Positions 18,865 to 27,450 of a DNA stretch of 64,000 bases are shown here, one piece after another. The DNA lies in assembly GCF_002812705.1 (NCBI RefSeq), contig NZ_CP025030.1, forward strand, positions 806,001 to 870,000, in the 5' to 3' direction. Position numbers and translations under genes: made by a program. Within the stretch, counting starts at the first letter, position 1; every line of letters starts with the position of its first letter. The DNA comes from Achromobacter spanius (GTDB lineage: Bacteria; Pseudomonadota; Gammaproteobacteria; Burkholderiales; Burkholderiaceae_B). The notes under the pieces are model-generated. The model was not told the origin of the DNA, searched no databases, and saw only the letters and a program-made list of their open reading frames with translations.

Positions 18865-20061
18865 ATGGCAAAAATCGTCCTGTTCGAGAACATCCATCCG
18901 AGCGCCCGCGCGGTCTTCGAAGCCGCCGGCTACACCGATATCGTCACGCACGCAGCGGCCTTGCCGCCGTCGCAGATGCACGACGCCCTGCGCGGCGCGC
19001 AGGTGGCGGGGATCCGTTCTCGCACGCACCTGGACGCCGCCTTGCTATCCAGCCCCGACCTGCGCGTGGTGGGCTGCTTTTGCATCGGCACCAACCAGGT
19101 CGACCTGGACGCGGCCATGCAGCGCGGCATCCCGGTATTCAACGCACCGTTCTCCAACACCCGCTCGGTTGCCGAACTGGTGCTGGGCGAAGCAATTCTG
19201 CTGCTGCGCCGTATTCCGGAAAAGAACGCCCGCGTGCACTTGGGCCATTGGGACAAAAGCGCCGCGGGCGCGTTTGAAACGCGCGGCAAGACGCTGGGCA
19301 TCGTGGGCTACGGCAACATCGGCTCGCAGATCAGCACGCTGGCCGAAAGCCTGGGCATGCGCGTCATTTACCACGACGTCGAAGCCAAGCTGCCGCTAGG
19401 CAATGCACGCCCCGCCGGCACGCTCAACGAGTTGCTGGAGCAAGCCGACGTGGTCACGCTGCACGTGCCGGGCGGCAAGTCGACCGAGAACATCATGAAT
19501 GCGGAGACCATTGCGCGCATGCAGCGCGGGGCCATCCTCATCAACGCCTCGCGCGGCACGGTGGTGGACATAGACGCGCTGCACGCGGCGCTGAAGTCCG
19601 GCCACCTGGCCGGCGCGGCGCTGGACGTTTTCCCCACCGAACCCAAGAGCGCCGACGAACCCTTGGCCAGCCCCTTGATCGGCATGCCCAACGTGATCCT
19701 GACCCCGCACATCGGCGGCAGCACGCAGGAATCGCAAGAGAACATCGGCCGTGAAGTGGCCGAAAAGCTGGTGCGTTTCATGCAGGCGGGCACCACCAAG
19801 GGCGCGGTCAATTTCCCCGAGCTGCCCTACCTGGAACCGGCCGGCGCCACCCGCATCCTGCACGTACACCGCAACGCGCCGGGCGCGCTGGGCACGCTGG
19901 ACAACCTGATGGCGCAACATGGCCTGAACATCGTCAGCCAGACGCTGCAAACCAAGGGCCAAATCGGCTACGTCATCACCGACGTAGAAGGCCAGGTCGA
20001 CGACATCGTCATGACCACCCTGCGCAGCCACCCTATCACCGTCCGCTGCGACAGACTGTAG
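18865..20061 (+). CDS. serA: D-3-phosphoglycerate dehydrogenase SerA
   Basis: Oxidises 3-phosphoglycerate to 3-phosphohydroxypyruvate, first step of serine synthesis. The 398-aa protein has the NAD-binding motif GIVGYGNIGSQIS (about 145-157), the catalytic-region INASRGTVVDIDAL and LTPHIGGSTQESQENIG blocks, and a C-terminal ACT regulatory domain (about 325-398, ILHVHRNAPGALGTLDNLM), matching the E. coli type. The stop TAG is the first three bases of a repeat unit (TAGGATGGG), so the native 3' end may have been replaced. It may instead be described as a hydroxyacid dehydrogenase with ACT domain, but SerA is the best fit. Confidence 0.93.
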   Translation: MAKIVLFENIHPSARAVFEAAGYTDIVTHAAALPPSQMHDALRGAQVAGIRSRTHLDAALLSSPDLRVVGCFCIGTNQVDLDAAMQRGIPVFNAPFSNTRSVAELVLGEAILLLRRIPEKNARVHLGHWDKSAAGAFETRGKTLGIVGYGNIGSQISTLAESLGMRVIYHDVEAKLPLGNARPAGTLNELLEQADVVTLHVPGGKSTENIMNAETIARMQRGAILINASRGTVVDIDALHAALKSGHLAGAALDVFPTEPKSADEPLASPLIGMPNVILTPHIGGSTQESQENIGREVAEKLVRFMQAGTTKGAVNFPELPYLEPAGATRILHVHRNAPGALGTLDNLMAQHGLNIVSQTLQTKGQIGYVITDVEGQVDDIVMTTLRSHPITVRCDRL

Positions 20062-20197
20062 GATGGGTAGGATGGGTGCAGCGCGCGAGATCGGTGGCAA
20101 GAACGCCGCCAGGTTTCGCGCGAAACCCATCGTGCGGCGTTGCCTATGTGGCTGCTGCCGTTTTGGGTTTACCGATGCTTGATGGGTTGCGCGCGTT
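20059..20197. repeat. GTAG/REP-like repeat cluster B, left part
   Basis: A forward unit starts with the serA stop codon, with a local duplication of TAGGATGGG (20059-20067 and 20068-20076), and runs through GGCAAGAACGCCGCC to CGCGCGAAACCCATC. After about 50 nt a reverse unit begins, GATGGGTTGCGCGCGTT, and is cut by the IS insertion after 20197. It resumes at 21483. Confidence 0.82.
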
Positions 20198-21482
20198 TGT
20201 ATGGACCGGGGACATGGGTGACACATGTTCGGGGACATGGGTAACACATAGGTTTTTATCCTATTGGGGTGCTCTGAGGTCGATCTGTTGAACAATTTTG
20301 TACAGGAAGACGACATCAAGCACGCCGTCTTGCGAGGAGGGTCTGACCGCGACAGGCAGACCCGCCATTCCCTCTCCGACGAAGACGACGCGTCCGTTCA
20401 CAATGATCTGCCCTTTGGTCCTGACCTTGAGCACTCGATCGCCCGGCTCGTATTCGATCGGGGGCAACGAGGCAGGATAGCGACGAGGGCTAGGTCTATA
20501 TCTCGACAGGGGCGGCATCTGCCCCAACGCCTGGTGGGGCCGGACGTGGTTGTACTGTTCACGCCACTGATCCATGGCTTGCTGGCAGTCCAGCAGACTG
20601 CTAAACCCCCGGGCCTGGATCAACTCGCGCTTGAGCGTTCGATGCAGGCGTTCTAGCTTGCCTTGGGTTTGCGGGTGGCGAGGGCGACTGTGGCTGATAC
20701 GCACACCCAGCCGCATGAGCCAAACCTCCAGGCCTGTCAGCCCCAGGCCGCGCACCGATGCCCAGGATGGGCCGTTGTCCGCGGTGATCCGTTCGGGCAA
20801 TCCGTAACGGCGAAATACGGCCTTCAGGTGCTGCTGCACAGTTTTGCTGCGCTCATCGCCACAAGCCTGGATGCACAGGGCGTAGCGTGAGTGATCGTCC
20901 AATAGCGTCAGCGGATGGCACCGTCCCTGACGCGCGTCGGTCAGGGCAAAGTGCCCCTTGAAGTCCATCCGCCACAACAGGTTTGGCGCCTCATGCTCAA
21001 AGCGCTGGTTCGCCAGCCCGACGTTCGAGTCCTCGCCTTGGACCCGATAGCCATGTCGTCGCAAAATTGCCGAGATGGTACTGGGCGCGGGCGCCGTAGT
21101 CGGCCCAAGCAGCGCCCGCAACTTGCGAGGCCCCCAGTACGGGTAACGCTTGTGCAGGTCGATCACCTGCGCTTCGATTTGCTCACACGTGCGCCCAGGA
21201 CTATTGCCTGGCCTGCGAGACAGATCTTGCAACCCAGCCTGGCCGTTCTGCTCGTAGCGGCCCAACCACTTGTATGCGGTCTTGGCGCTGATATCGAAAC
21301 GCCGGCAAAGCTCCCGCACATTGCTGCCCGGTTGCAGGGCAAGCTGAACGAACTCCATTCGGCAGGACATAAGGCTTGACTCCTTCCACGGCATCGCTCG
21401 CTCCTAAAAACGACCATACCGTGATGCTAGAAGTGTTACCTATGTCCCCGAACACCCGTTACCCATGTCCCCGGGCCATACA
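20198..21482 (-). mobile_element. IS481-family insertion sequence, copy 2
   Basis: A 1285-bp element of the same length, termini (TGTATGG...CCATACA) and orientation as the copy at 3427-4711. It is flanked by its own 6-bp target duplication CGCGTT (20192-20197 and 21483-21488). Removing the element and one duplication restores a normal reverse repeat unit. The two copies are direct repeats 15.5 kb apart. Confidence 0.93.
20261..21394 (-). CDS. IS481-family DDE transposase (copy 2)
   Basis: The 377-aa transposase has the same domain plan as copy 1, with Asp144, Asp206 and Glu248 all present and no frameshift. Three amino-acid differences from copy 1 are visible: Ala125Val, Gln142Arg (two residues before the first catalytic Asp, giving WRMD instead of WQMD) and Arg376Pro. 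The WQMD form is common in the IS481 family, so copy 2 may be less active; that is inference. Confidence 0.93.
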   Translation of the reverse strand: MPWKESSLMSCRMEFVQLALQPGSNVRELCRRFDISAKTAYKWLGRYEQNGQAGLQDLSRRPGNSPGRTCEQIEAQVIDLHKRYPYWGPRKLRALLGPTTAPAPSTISAILRRHGYRVQGEDSNVGLANQRFEHEAPNLLWRMDFKGHFALTDARQGRCHPLTLLDDHSRYALCIQACGDERSKTVQQHLKAVFRRYGLPERITADNGPSWASVRGLGLTGLEVWLMRLGVRISHSRPRHPQTQGKLERLHRTLKRELIQARGFSSLLDCQQAMDQWREQYNHVRPHQALGQMPPLSRYRPSPRRYPASLPPIEYEPGDRVLKVRTKGQIIVNGRVVFVGEGMAGLPVAVRPSSQDGVLDVVFLYKIVQQIDLRAPQ

Positions 21483-21534
21483 CGCGTTTTGCGGCTCTTT
21501 TTTCTGACTTTCCTGCCGCGCTTCACCCATCCTA
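21483..21534. repeat. GTAG/REP-like repeat cluster B, right part
   Basis: Starts with the right target duplication CGCGTT and completes the reverse unit, ending CGCGCTTCACCCATCCTA. The final CTA is the complement of the TAG stop codon of the LysR gene that ends at 21532. Confidence 0.82.
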
Positions 21535-22440
21535 CGAGCTTGCTGCCTCGGCTAAACATTCCGCCATTTTTTCGCGCACGCTGCCGGCATCGAAAGGCAG
21601 GCGGCCGATGATGCCGATTTCGCGCTGAAAGGCATGGTCGCCTAGCGGCAGCAGGCGCAGCCCCGTCGTGTCCAGCCCGCGCAATTGCGGCAGCAGTGCC
21701 ACGCCAACGCCGTGCCGGACCATGCTGGCAATGGCCTCGATCTCATCAAGCTCCACGGCCTCGTGCACATTGATGCGATGTTTCTTCAGGAAGATATCCA
21801 CCACGCGCCCACCGAACGACGCACGGTCGTAACGGATGAACGGTTGCGTGGCCAAGAGCTCACGCCAGGGTGCCACGGGCATGGAATCCGGCATGGCCAG
21901 CACCACCGGCTCGCTCAGCAAACGCTGCCAGCCTAGTTCCGGCGGCAGCGCAAAAGGCGGGCGGATCAGCACGGCCATGTCCACTTCGCCCGCGTCCACC
22001 TGCCCCAACAGCGACAGCGACACGCCCGGCACCACGCGCACCCGCACGTCGGGATACACGGCGCGAAACCGGCCCAGCGCGCCGACCAGCAAGTCTTGCT
22101 GCACCGAAGCAATCGCCCCGATACGCAAGGACCCGCTGACCTGCCCGGCGCCGGCCGTGGTGACCATGCGTTCGGCCATGGCCACCAATTCTTCGGCCTG
22201 CGGCAGCATCTCGCGGCCATGGGCATTCAGCACGGCGGCGCGCGCGCTGCGATCAAACAGCACCACGCCCAGGTATTCCTCCAGGCGCTTGATCTGGGCG
22301 CTGACGGCCGACTGCGTCAGGCCCAGATGCGTGCCGGCTCCGGTGAAGGTGCCATCCCGCGCCACGGCGATGAATGTCTTGAATTCTTTTATCACGATCA
22401 ATTTTTTCGATGCTAAGACACAAAAAATATCGTTTTTCAA
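21532..22440 (-). CDS. LysR-family transcriptional regulator
   Basis: DNA-binding regulator of about 302 aa. It has an N-terminal winged helix-turn-helix (FIAVARDGTFTGAGTHLGLTQSAVSAQIKRLEEYLG) and a substrate-binding domain with the usual two-lobed pattern (SLRIGAIASVQQDLLVGALGRFR). The ATG at 22440 adds about 15 residues to the usual LysR start; a GTG at 22395 (VIKEFKTFIAV) or the TTG two codons earlier may be the true start. It is divergent from the VOC gene, its likely target. The TAG stop belongs to a repeat unit. Confidence 0.85.
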   Translation of the reverse strand: MKNDIFCVLASKKLIVIKEFKTFIAVARDGTFTGAGTHLGLTQSAVSAQIKRLEEYLGVVLFDRSARAAVLNAHGREMLPQAEELVAMAERMVTTAGAGQVSGSLRIGAIASVQQDLLVGALGRFRAVYPDVRVRVVPGVSLSLLGQVDAGEVDMAVLIRPPFALPPELGWQRLLSEPVVLAMPDSMPVAPWRELLATQPFIRYDRASFGGRVVDIFLKKHRINVHEAVELDEIEAIASMVRHGVGVALLPQLRGLDTTGLRLLPLGDHAFQREIGIIGRLPFDAGSVREKMAECLAEAASS

Positions 22441-22540
22441 TCAAAAAAACAATACCTAAACTATGCCCTGGAGCTTGTGATCAGCAACACCAGGCAAGCA
22501 TCCGCATCACCATCACACTTTGAACGACCCGGAGTTTTTC

Positions 22541-22972
22541 ATGACCGCCCAAACCAACCTGCCGCCGTTCCATTTGGCCTTCCCGGTCCGCGACCTGGCC
22601 GAAGCCCGCGCCTTCTACGGCGAAACGCTGGGCTGTCCGGAGGGCCGTAGCTCGAACGAATGGATCGACTTCAACTTCTACGGCCATCAGATCGTTGCCC
22701 ACCTGGCCCCCAGCGAATGCGGCCACAACGCCACCAGCGCCGTTGACTCGCACAACGTGCCCGTGCGCCATTTCGGCGCCGTGCTTTCCATGGAACAATG
22801 GGAAGCCATGTCCAAGCGCCTGATCGACGCCGGCACGGAATTCGTCATCGAACCGTACATCCGCTTCAAGGGCGAAGTGGGCGAACAAGCCACGATGTTC
22901 TTCCTGGATCCGTCGGGCAACGCCCTGGAATTCAAGGCATTCAAGAACATGGATTCGCTCTTCGCCAAGTAA
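22541..22972 (+). CDS. VOC family (glyoxalase/dioxygenase fold) protein
   Basis: Small metalloenzyme-fold protein of 143 aa, function not assignable. It shows the paired beta-alpha-beta modules of the vicinal oxygen chelate superfamily: [23 protein letters not shown] at the N-terminus and a C-terminal [17 protein letters not shown] with a likely metal-ligand Glu. His12 (FHLAF) is a second candidate ligand. The ATG at 22541 is preferred over one at 22520 because GGAG lies 6-9 nt upstream. It is divergent from the LysR gene and 23 nt upstream of pxpB. Confidence 0.8.
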   Translation: MTAQTNLPPFHLAFPVRDLAEARAFYGETLGCPEGRSSNEWIDFNFYGHQIVAHLAPSECGHNATSAVDSHNVPVRHFGAVLSMEQWEAMSKRLIDAGTEFVIEPYIRFKGEVGEQATMFFLDPSGNALEFKAFKNMDSLFAK

Positions 22973-22995
22973 TCCGCCCAACAGGTGCCGCGCCG

Positions 22996-23730
22996 TTGAA
23001 CGATTCTTCCGAACCTCCTTCCTCGGCCCGCCCCCGCTGGCGCATTCTGCCCCAGGGTGACCGCTGCATCGTCGTCTCGTTCGGCGACCGTATCGACGCC
23101 GACCTTGGCCGCACCTGCCTGGCCGCCGCGCGCAAACTGCGCGACGCGCGCTGGGCGGGCGTCACCGACGTGGTGCCATCATTTGCCGCAGTCGCGGTGC
23201 ATTACCGGCCCGATGGCCTGGGCAACGGCCCCACCTGCGCCAGCCTGACCGACCGCATCAACGCCTTGCTGGCCGAAGGCATTCCCGCCGACGCCGTGGG
23301 CGGATGCGACATCGACATTCCCGTTTGCTATGGCGGCGAACATGGGCCCGACCTGGCCGACGTGGCGCACGCCGCGGGCCTGTCGCCCGACGCCATCATT
23401 GCCCTGCACAGCCAGCGCCGCAGCATGGTCTTCATGCTGGGATTCGCGCCCGGCCATGCCTATCTGGGCGTGCATGATGAACCGCTGAACATTCCACGCC
23501 GGCCCTCGCCACGCACCGTCGTCCCCGCGGGCGCCGTGGCGGTGGCCAACCGCCAGACGGTGATCTACCCGAGCCGCCTGCCGGGCGGCTGGAACATCAT
23601 TGGCGCCACCCCGTTGGCCCTGTTCGACCCTGCCCGCGAACCCGCCTCACTGCTGCAACCCGGCGATTCCGTACGCTTCGTGCCGATTACGCCCGAGGAA
23701 TTCGACCGCATCCGCAAAGGCCAGCCATGA
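22996..23730 (+). CDS. pxpB: 5-oxoprolinase subunit PxpB (KipI/allophanate hydrolase subunit 1 family)
   Basis: With PxpA and PxpC forms the ATP-dependent bacterial 5-oxoprolinase that recycles pyroglutamate. The 244-aa protein has the family core FMLGFAPGHAYLGV, the motif PRRPSPRTVVPAGAVAVANRQTVIYPSRLPGGWNIIG and a GDSVRF near the C-terminus. The TTG at 22996 is inferred as the start because homology begins soon after (WRILPQGDRCIVVSFGD) and the open frame upstream overlaps the VOC gene. The ribosome binding site is weak. It overlaps pxpC by 4 nt (ATGA). No pxpA is in this cluster. Confidence 0.85.
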   Translation: MNDSSEPPSSARPRWRILPQGDRCIVVSFGDRIDADLGRTCLAAARKLRDARWAGVTDVVPSFAAVAVHYRPDGLGNGPTCASLTDRINALLAEGIPADAVGGCDIDIPVCYGGEHGPDLADVAHAAGLSPDAIIALHSQRRSMVFMLGFAPGHAYLGVHDEPLNIPRRPSPRTVVPAGAVAVANRQTVIYPSRLPGGWNIIGATPLALFDPAREPASLLQPGDSVRFVPITPEEFDRIRKGQP

Positions 23731-24725
23731 GCATGACCGTCATCAAGCCCGGCATGCTGTCCAGCTTTCAGGACCGAGGCCGCGCGGGCTACCAGCACCA
23801 GGGCATTCCCGTAGCGGGCGCGATGGACGAGCGCGCGCACCGGCTTGCCAATGCGCTGGCAGGCAACACGGGCGACCCCGCCACGCTGGAAATCACGCTG
23901 ACAGGCCCCACCCTGCGTTTTGACGTGCCGGCCTGTTTTGCCCTGGCCGGCGCCGACCTGGGCGCCACGCTGAACGGCCAGGACATTCCCGTGCATCGCC
24001 CGCTGGTGGCCCGCGCGGGCGACACGCTGGCCTTCGGCGCCCGTGCCGCAACAGGCGTGCGCGCTTACCTGGCGGTGCACGGCGGCTTTGCGCTACCGCC
24101 TGTGATGGGCAGCGAAAGCACGTATCTGCGCAGCGGCTTCGGCGGTTTCCAGGGACGCGCGCTGGCCAAGGGCGACCAGGTTGCGCTACGCACGCCGCTG
24201 GCGGAGGGCCGCGACCTGGACGCCTTGCACAAGGCACTGTGGAACCTGCGCATCTATCTGCCCGGCGTGGTGGCCAACAAGCGGCGGGAGTCCATCCGCT
24301 TTCTGCCCGGCCTGCACTGGGAAGCGTTTTCGGAGGCCTCGCGACTAGCCTTCACCACGGCCGAATTCCGCATCAGCCCCCAGTCGGATCGCATGGGCTA
24401 TCGCCTGCTCGGCCCGGCATTGAACATGGACGCGCCGCGCCAGATGCTGTCGGAGGCCGCCTGCTTCGGGACCGTGCAGGTGCCCGCGGGCGGCGAGGCC
24501 ATCATCCTGATGGCCGACCGGCAAACCACGGGCGGCTATCCCAAGATTGCGCAGATCGCCACGGTGGACCTGCCGGCGCTGGCGCAGGCGGCGCCCGGCC
24601 AAACCTTGCGTTTTCAGCAGATAGAGATGGAAGACGCGCAGCGCCTGGATGGGGAACGTGAACGCGCCTTTGCGCAATTGCACGAGGCCTTGGCGCCGCT
24701 GCGCGCGGTGCTGGCGCCGGCTTGA
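23727..24725 (+). CDS. pxpC: 5-oxoprolinase subunit PxpC (biotin-dependent carboxyltransferase family)
   Basis: Second subunit of the PxpBC pair (KipA/allophanate hydrolase subunit 2 family), 332 aa. Family features seen are the N-terminal VIKPGMLSSFQDRGRAGYQHQGIPVAGAMDERAHRLAN, the middle PVMGSESTYLRSGFGGFQGRALAKGD and the C-terminal SDRMGYRLLGP and ADRQTTGGYPKIAQI. The start overlaps the pxpB stop, implying translational coupling. It converges with a GntR regulator 13 nt away. Substrate could be another lactam or urea-type compound; the annotation follows the family. Confidence 0.87.
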   Translation: MSMTVIKPGMLSSFQDRGRAGYQHQGIPVAGAMDERAHRLANALAGNTGDPATLEITLTGPTLRFDVPACFALAGADLGATLNGQDIPVHRPLVARAGDTLAFGARAATGVRAYLAVHGGFALPPVMGSESTYLRSGFGGFQGRALAKGDQVALRTPLAEGRDLDALHKALWNLRIYLPGVVANKRRESIRFLPGLHWEAFSEASRLAFTTAEFRISPQSDRMGYRLLGPALNMDAPRQMLSEAACFGTVQVPAGGEAIILMADRQTTGGYPKIAQIATVDLPALAQAAPGQTLRFQQIEMEDAQRLDGERERAFAQLHEALAPLRAVLAPA

Positions 24726-24738
24726 CGAACCAGGCGGA

Positions 24739-25452
24739 TCAGCCCCGGGCGTAACGGGCGGGCGTGTCCGCCGTGGCTTGCGCCGTGCTCTGCCCCGCGG
24801 CTTCTCGGTAAGCCTCCAGAATGCTCGGCAGCACTTCCAGCACATACGTGCGCGTCAACTCAGCAGCGCGGTCGACGTCGCGTGCCGTCAACGCCAGCGT
24901 GATGCTGTTGGTGTACGACTGGATCACATGGGCTTGCACCGACCGCTTGGCCAGCAGAAAGCGCAGCGGCTCCACCTGTTCGTAGAGCTTGCTCAGCATG
25001 CTGGTCAGCGGGGTATTGCCCGTATAGCGGGCGCAAGCCAGATAGAACTCGCGCGCGGCCGCAATGCAGGCGCGCGCGTCGCGCTTGGCCATCGAGGACG
25101 CGATCGCCTGGTCGTAGCTGCGCAGTTCGGCAACCAGCGGCGCCAGGTCTTGCATGTCGGCCAACTGGCGCATGCAATACGCCTCCAGTTCGGCGCGCAG
25201 CATGTACAGATGACGGATCTGCGCTTCGGTATAGAGCGTGGCCCGAAAGCCCTTGCGCTGGATATGCGTGACCAGGCCACTCAGTTCCAGCAGGCGCAGG
25301 GCTTCCCGGATCGGGCTGCGGCTGGTGCCGAAACGCTGCTCCAGTTCTTGCTCCCGCAAGGGCTGGCCTGGCCGGATCGTGCCATCCACGATCAACGCGC
25401 GGATTTGTTCCTGCAGAAAATACGGAATCGTGGCGGGCGCTTTGACGTCCAA
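24739..25452 (-). CDS. GntR-family transcriptional regulator (FCD domain)
   Basis: Repressor-type regulator, 237 aa. It has an N-terminal winged helix-turn-helix (LREQELEQRFGTSRSPIREALRLLELSGLV, about 33-62) and an all-helical FCD ligand-binding domain (about 85-215). The start is a TTG with a strong AAGGGGAG ribosome binding site 5 nt upstream, the reason for choosing it. Its position next to pxpBC suggests, without proof, that it controls that operon. The upstream gap (25453-25593) is AT-rich and probably holds its promoter. Confidence 0.87.
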   Translation of the reverse strand: MDVKAPATIPYFLQEQIRALIVDGTIRPGQPLREQELEQRFGTSRSPIREALRLLELSGLVTHIQRKGFRATLYTEAQIRHLYMLRAELEAYCMRQLADMQDLAPLVAELRSYDQAIASSMAKRDARACIAAAREFYLACARYTGNTPLTSMLSKLYEQVEPLRFLLAKRSVQAHVIQSYTNSITLALTARDVDRAAELTRTYVLEVLPSILEAYREAAGQSTAQATADTPARYARG

Positions 25453-25593
25453 TCGGCTCCCCTTTGTACTGCGCGAGGCATGGTATGAGACAGCGAGAAG
25501 ATACTAGAAATCTATTGAAACACAAATAAGAAAATTGTTGCAGAGGCGAATCCGAGCCGCAGGCGAGGCCGGCAGGCGCTCGTTACCCGGCGC

Positions 25594-26232
25594 TCAGTGC
25601 CAATCGTCCCGATACACGAATTTGGGCATCTGCCAGTTGAAACGCAGCGCCAACAGCCGCAGCGCCAGGCCCGCCACCAGCGCAAGCGGCACGGCCGCGT
25701 TGGCCGACAGGCCCAGGGATTGGCCGCCCAGGTACAGCGCTCCGGTCACCACCGACACGCTGGCGTAGAGCTCCTTGCGAAACAGCAGCGGCACTTCGTT
25801 GCAGAGCACGTCGCGCAGCACCCCGCCCGCGCAGCCGGTGATCATGCCGCTGATCAGTACGACGGTAATGGGCAACTGCATCATCTGCGCCACCTGGCAG
25901 CCAATAACGGTAAAGGCCACCAGGCCCAGCGCGTCAGCCAGCAGGAACAGGCTGCGCAGGCGCCGCATCACCGGCGCGATCAACGCGGTCAGGATGGCCG
26001 CGCCCCCCGTCATCCACAGGTATTCGGGGTGGATGACCCAGGTCAGCGGGTAATGCCCCAGCAGCACGTCGCGCAGCGACCCGCCACCCAGCGCCGTCAC
26101 GCACGCGATGATGCAGACGCCCATCCAGTCCATGTCGCGCCGGCCGGCCGACAGCGCCGCGGTCATCGCTTCGGCCACGATGGCGACCAGGTACAGCGTG
26201 TGCAGCAACAAGGGGGATATGTCGGAGAGCAT
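25594..26232 (-). CDS. TRIC (UPF0126) family cation channel membrane protein
   Basis: Inner-membrane protein of 212 aa with about seven hydrophobic helices. The two-fold repeat of the family is visible: GGGSLRDVLLGHYPLTWV in the first half and GCAGGVLRDVLCNEVPLLF in the second. Prokaryotic members form trimeric monovalent cation channels; some are known to help amino-acid homeostasis. It is divergent from the universal stress gene across 291 nt. It is not linked to other transport genes, so the physiological ion is unknown. Confidence 0.85.
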   Translation of the reverse strand: MLSDISPLLLHTLYLVAIVAEAMTAALSAGRRDMDWMGVCIIACVTALGGGSLRDVLLGHYPLTWVIHPEYLWMTGGAAILTALIAPVMRRLRSLFLLADALGLVAFTVIGCQVAQMMQLPITVVLISGMITGCAGGVLRDVLCNEVPLLFRKELYASVSVVTGALYLGGQSLGLSANAAVPLALVAGLALRLLALRFNWQMPKFVYRDDWH

Positions 26233-26523
26233 GGGGAAAATTCAGGAATGTCGGGGATCGGACCCTGCCCGCGCACGGGCAAGTAACGGCGGCCAAAGCT
26301 TGAGCCGCAAGGCAAGGCTGGCCCCCATTGTATTGAGACTGACCTGGCTCAAGGCGGGATTGCCACCCGTGCTGTCATCCCCTACGCTGGACCGTGCGTT
26401 GATATCCATCAATTCCCGATTTGCATCGCGGCGAGACAATCGGGACATGCCCTTCAAGGGCCAGAAAGCCAGGCTGCGCGGACGCGGGGTTCGTCACCCT
26501 GGCTGCAACCGGGAGATAAAGAT

Positions 26524-27393
26524 ATGACACAGCAAACAGGCCCCATCCTTTTGGCGACCGACCTGAGCGCGCGCGGCGACCGCGCCCTGGACCGCGCGCT
26601 ACAGCTCGCGCGTGAACTCGGCACCCAGCTGATCGTGCTGCACGTCATGGAAAGCCACGCCACAACGGCGCGCCTGACCACCCCGGTCTGGCGGCGGCTG
26701 TCCACCGACCACAAGGCGCTGGCCGAACGCGAGCTGGCCGAAGACCTGGCCGCAGCCGACGTCTCCACCGAAGTGGTCGTGGTATCGGGCGACCCTCTCA
26801 CGCGCATCATCGAAACCGCCGACAGCTATGGCTGCTCGCTGATCGTCACCGGTACCGCGCGCGACGAAACCCTGGGCCGGCTGCTGCTGGGCACCACCGT
26901 CGAAAAGCTCGCCCGCCAGGCGCGCCAGCCGGTGCTGGTGGTGAAGACCCGTCCGCGCAAGCCGTATCGCGATGTGCTGGTCGCCACCGACTTTTCGGAC
27001 GGATCGCGCCATGCCTTGCGTGCCGCGCTGCAACTGGTGCCCAACGCCAACCTGACGTTGTTCCACGCCTATGACGTGCCGTTCAAGGGCGCGGCCGCAC
27101 CCGACGATGCCGTCACGCGCAGCTTTTACAAGGGCGCGGAGCAGAGCGCGCGGGAATTCACGGCCAACACGCCCGAATTGGCGGGCCGCACGCCGCCCGA
27201 GGTGGTGCTGGAACCCGGCCAGCCCGAGACCGTGCTGTCGGAATATTCGTTCCACCATCGGTCGGACCTGGTGGTGACGGGCACGCATGGCCGCACCGGC
27301 ATCCTGCGCACCGCGATCGGCAGCGTGGCCGAGCGTCTGCTGGAATCCCTGCCCAGTGACGTGCTGATCGTCCGGCTGCAAGACGAAAGCTAG
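26524..27393 (+). CDS. Universal stress protein, tandem UspA domains
   Basis: Cytosolic stress protein of 289 aa with two UspA domains (about 5-140 and 146-287). Domain 1 has GTARDETLGRLLLGTTVEKLARQA and domain 2 GTHGRTGILRTAIGSVAERLL, both close to the ATP-binding G-x2-G-x9-G(S/T) pattern. The ATG has GGGAGA about 9 nt upstream. A strong terminator follows. Likely induced in stress or stationary phase, by family analogy only. Confidence 0.9.
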   Translation: MTQQTGPILLATDLSARGDRALDRALQLARELGTQLIVLHVMESHATTARLTTPVWRRLSTDHKALAERELAEDLAAADVSTEVVVVSGDPLTRIIETADSYGCSLIVTGTARDETLGRLLLGTTVEKLARQARQPVLVVKTRPRKPYRDVLVATDFSDGSRHALRAALQLVPNANLTLFHAYDVPFKGAAAPDDAVTRSFYKGAEQSAREFTANTPELAGRTPPEVVLEPGQPETVLSEYSFHHRSDLVVTGTHGRTGILRTAIGSVAERLLESLPSDVLIVRLQDES

Positions 27394-27400
27394 CCTGAAC

Positions 27401-27431
27401 ATGGCGGCGCATTGTGCGCCGCCATTTTTTT
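27401..27431 (+). terminator. Strong intrinsic terminator after the universal stress gene
   Basis: An 11-bp perfect stem ATGGCGGCGCA / TGCGCCGCCAT with a TTG loop is followed by seven T. It lies 8 nt after the stop codon. Confidence 0.95.
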
Positions 27432-27450
27432 CACCCAGCACGCCACCGCA

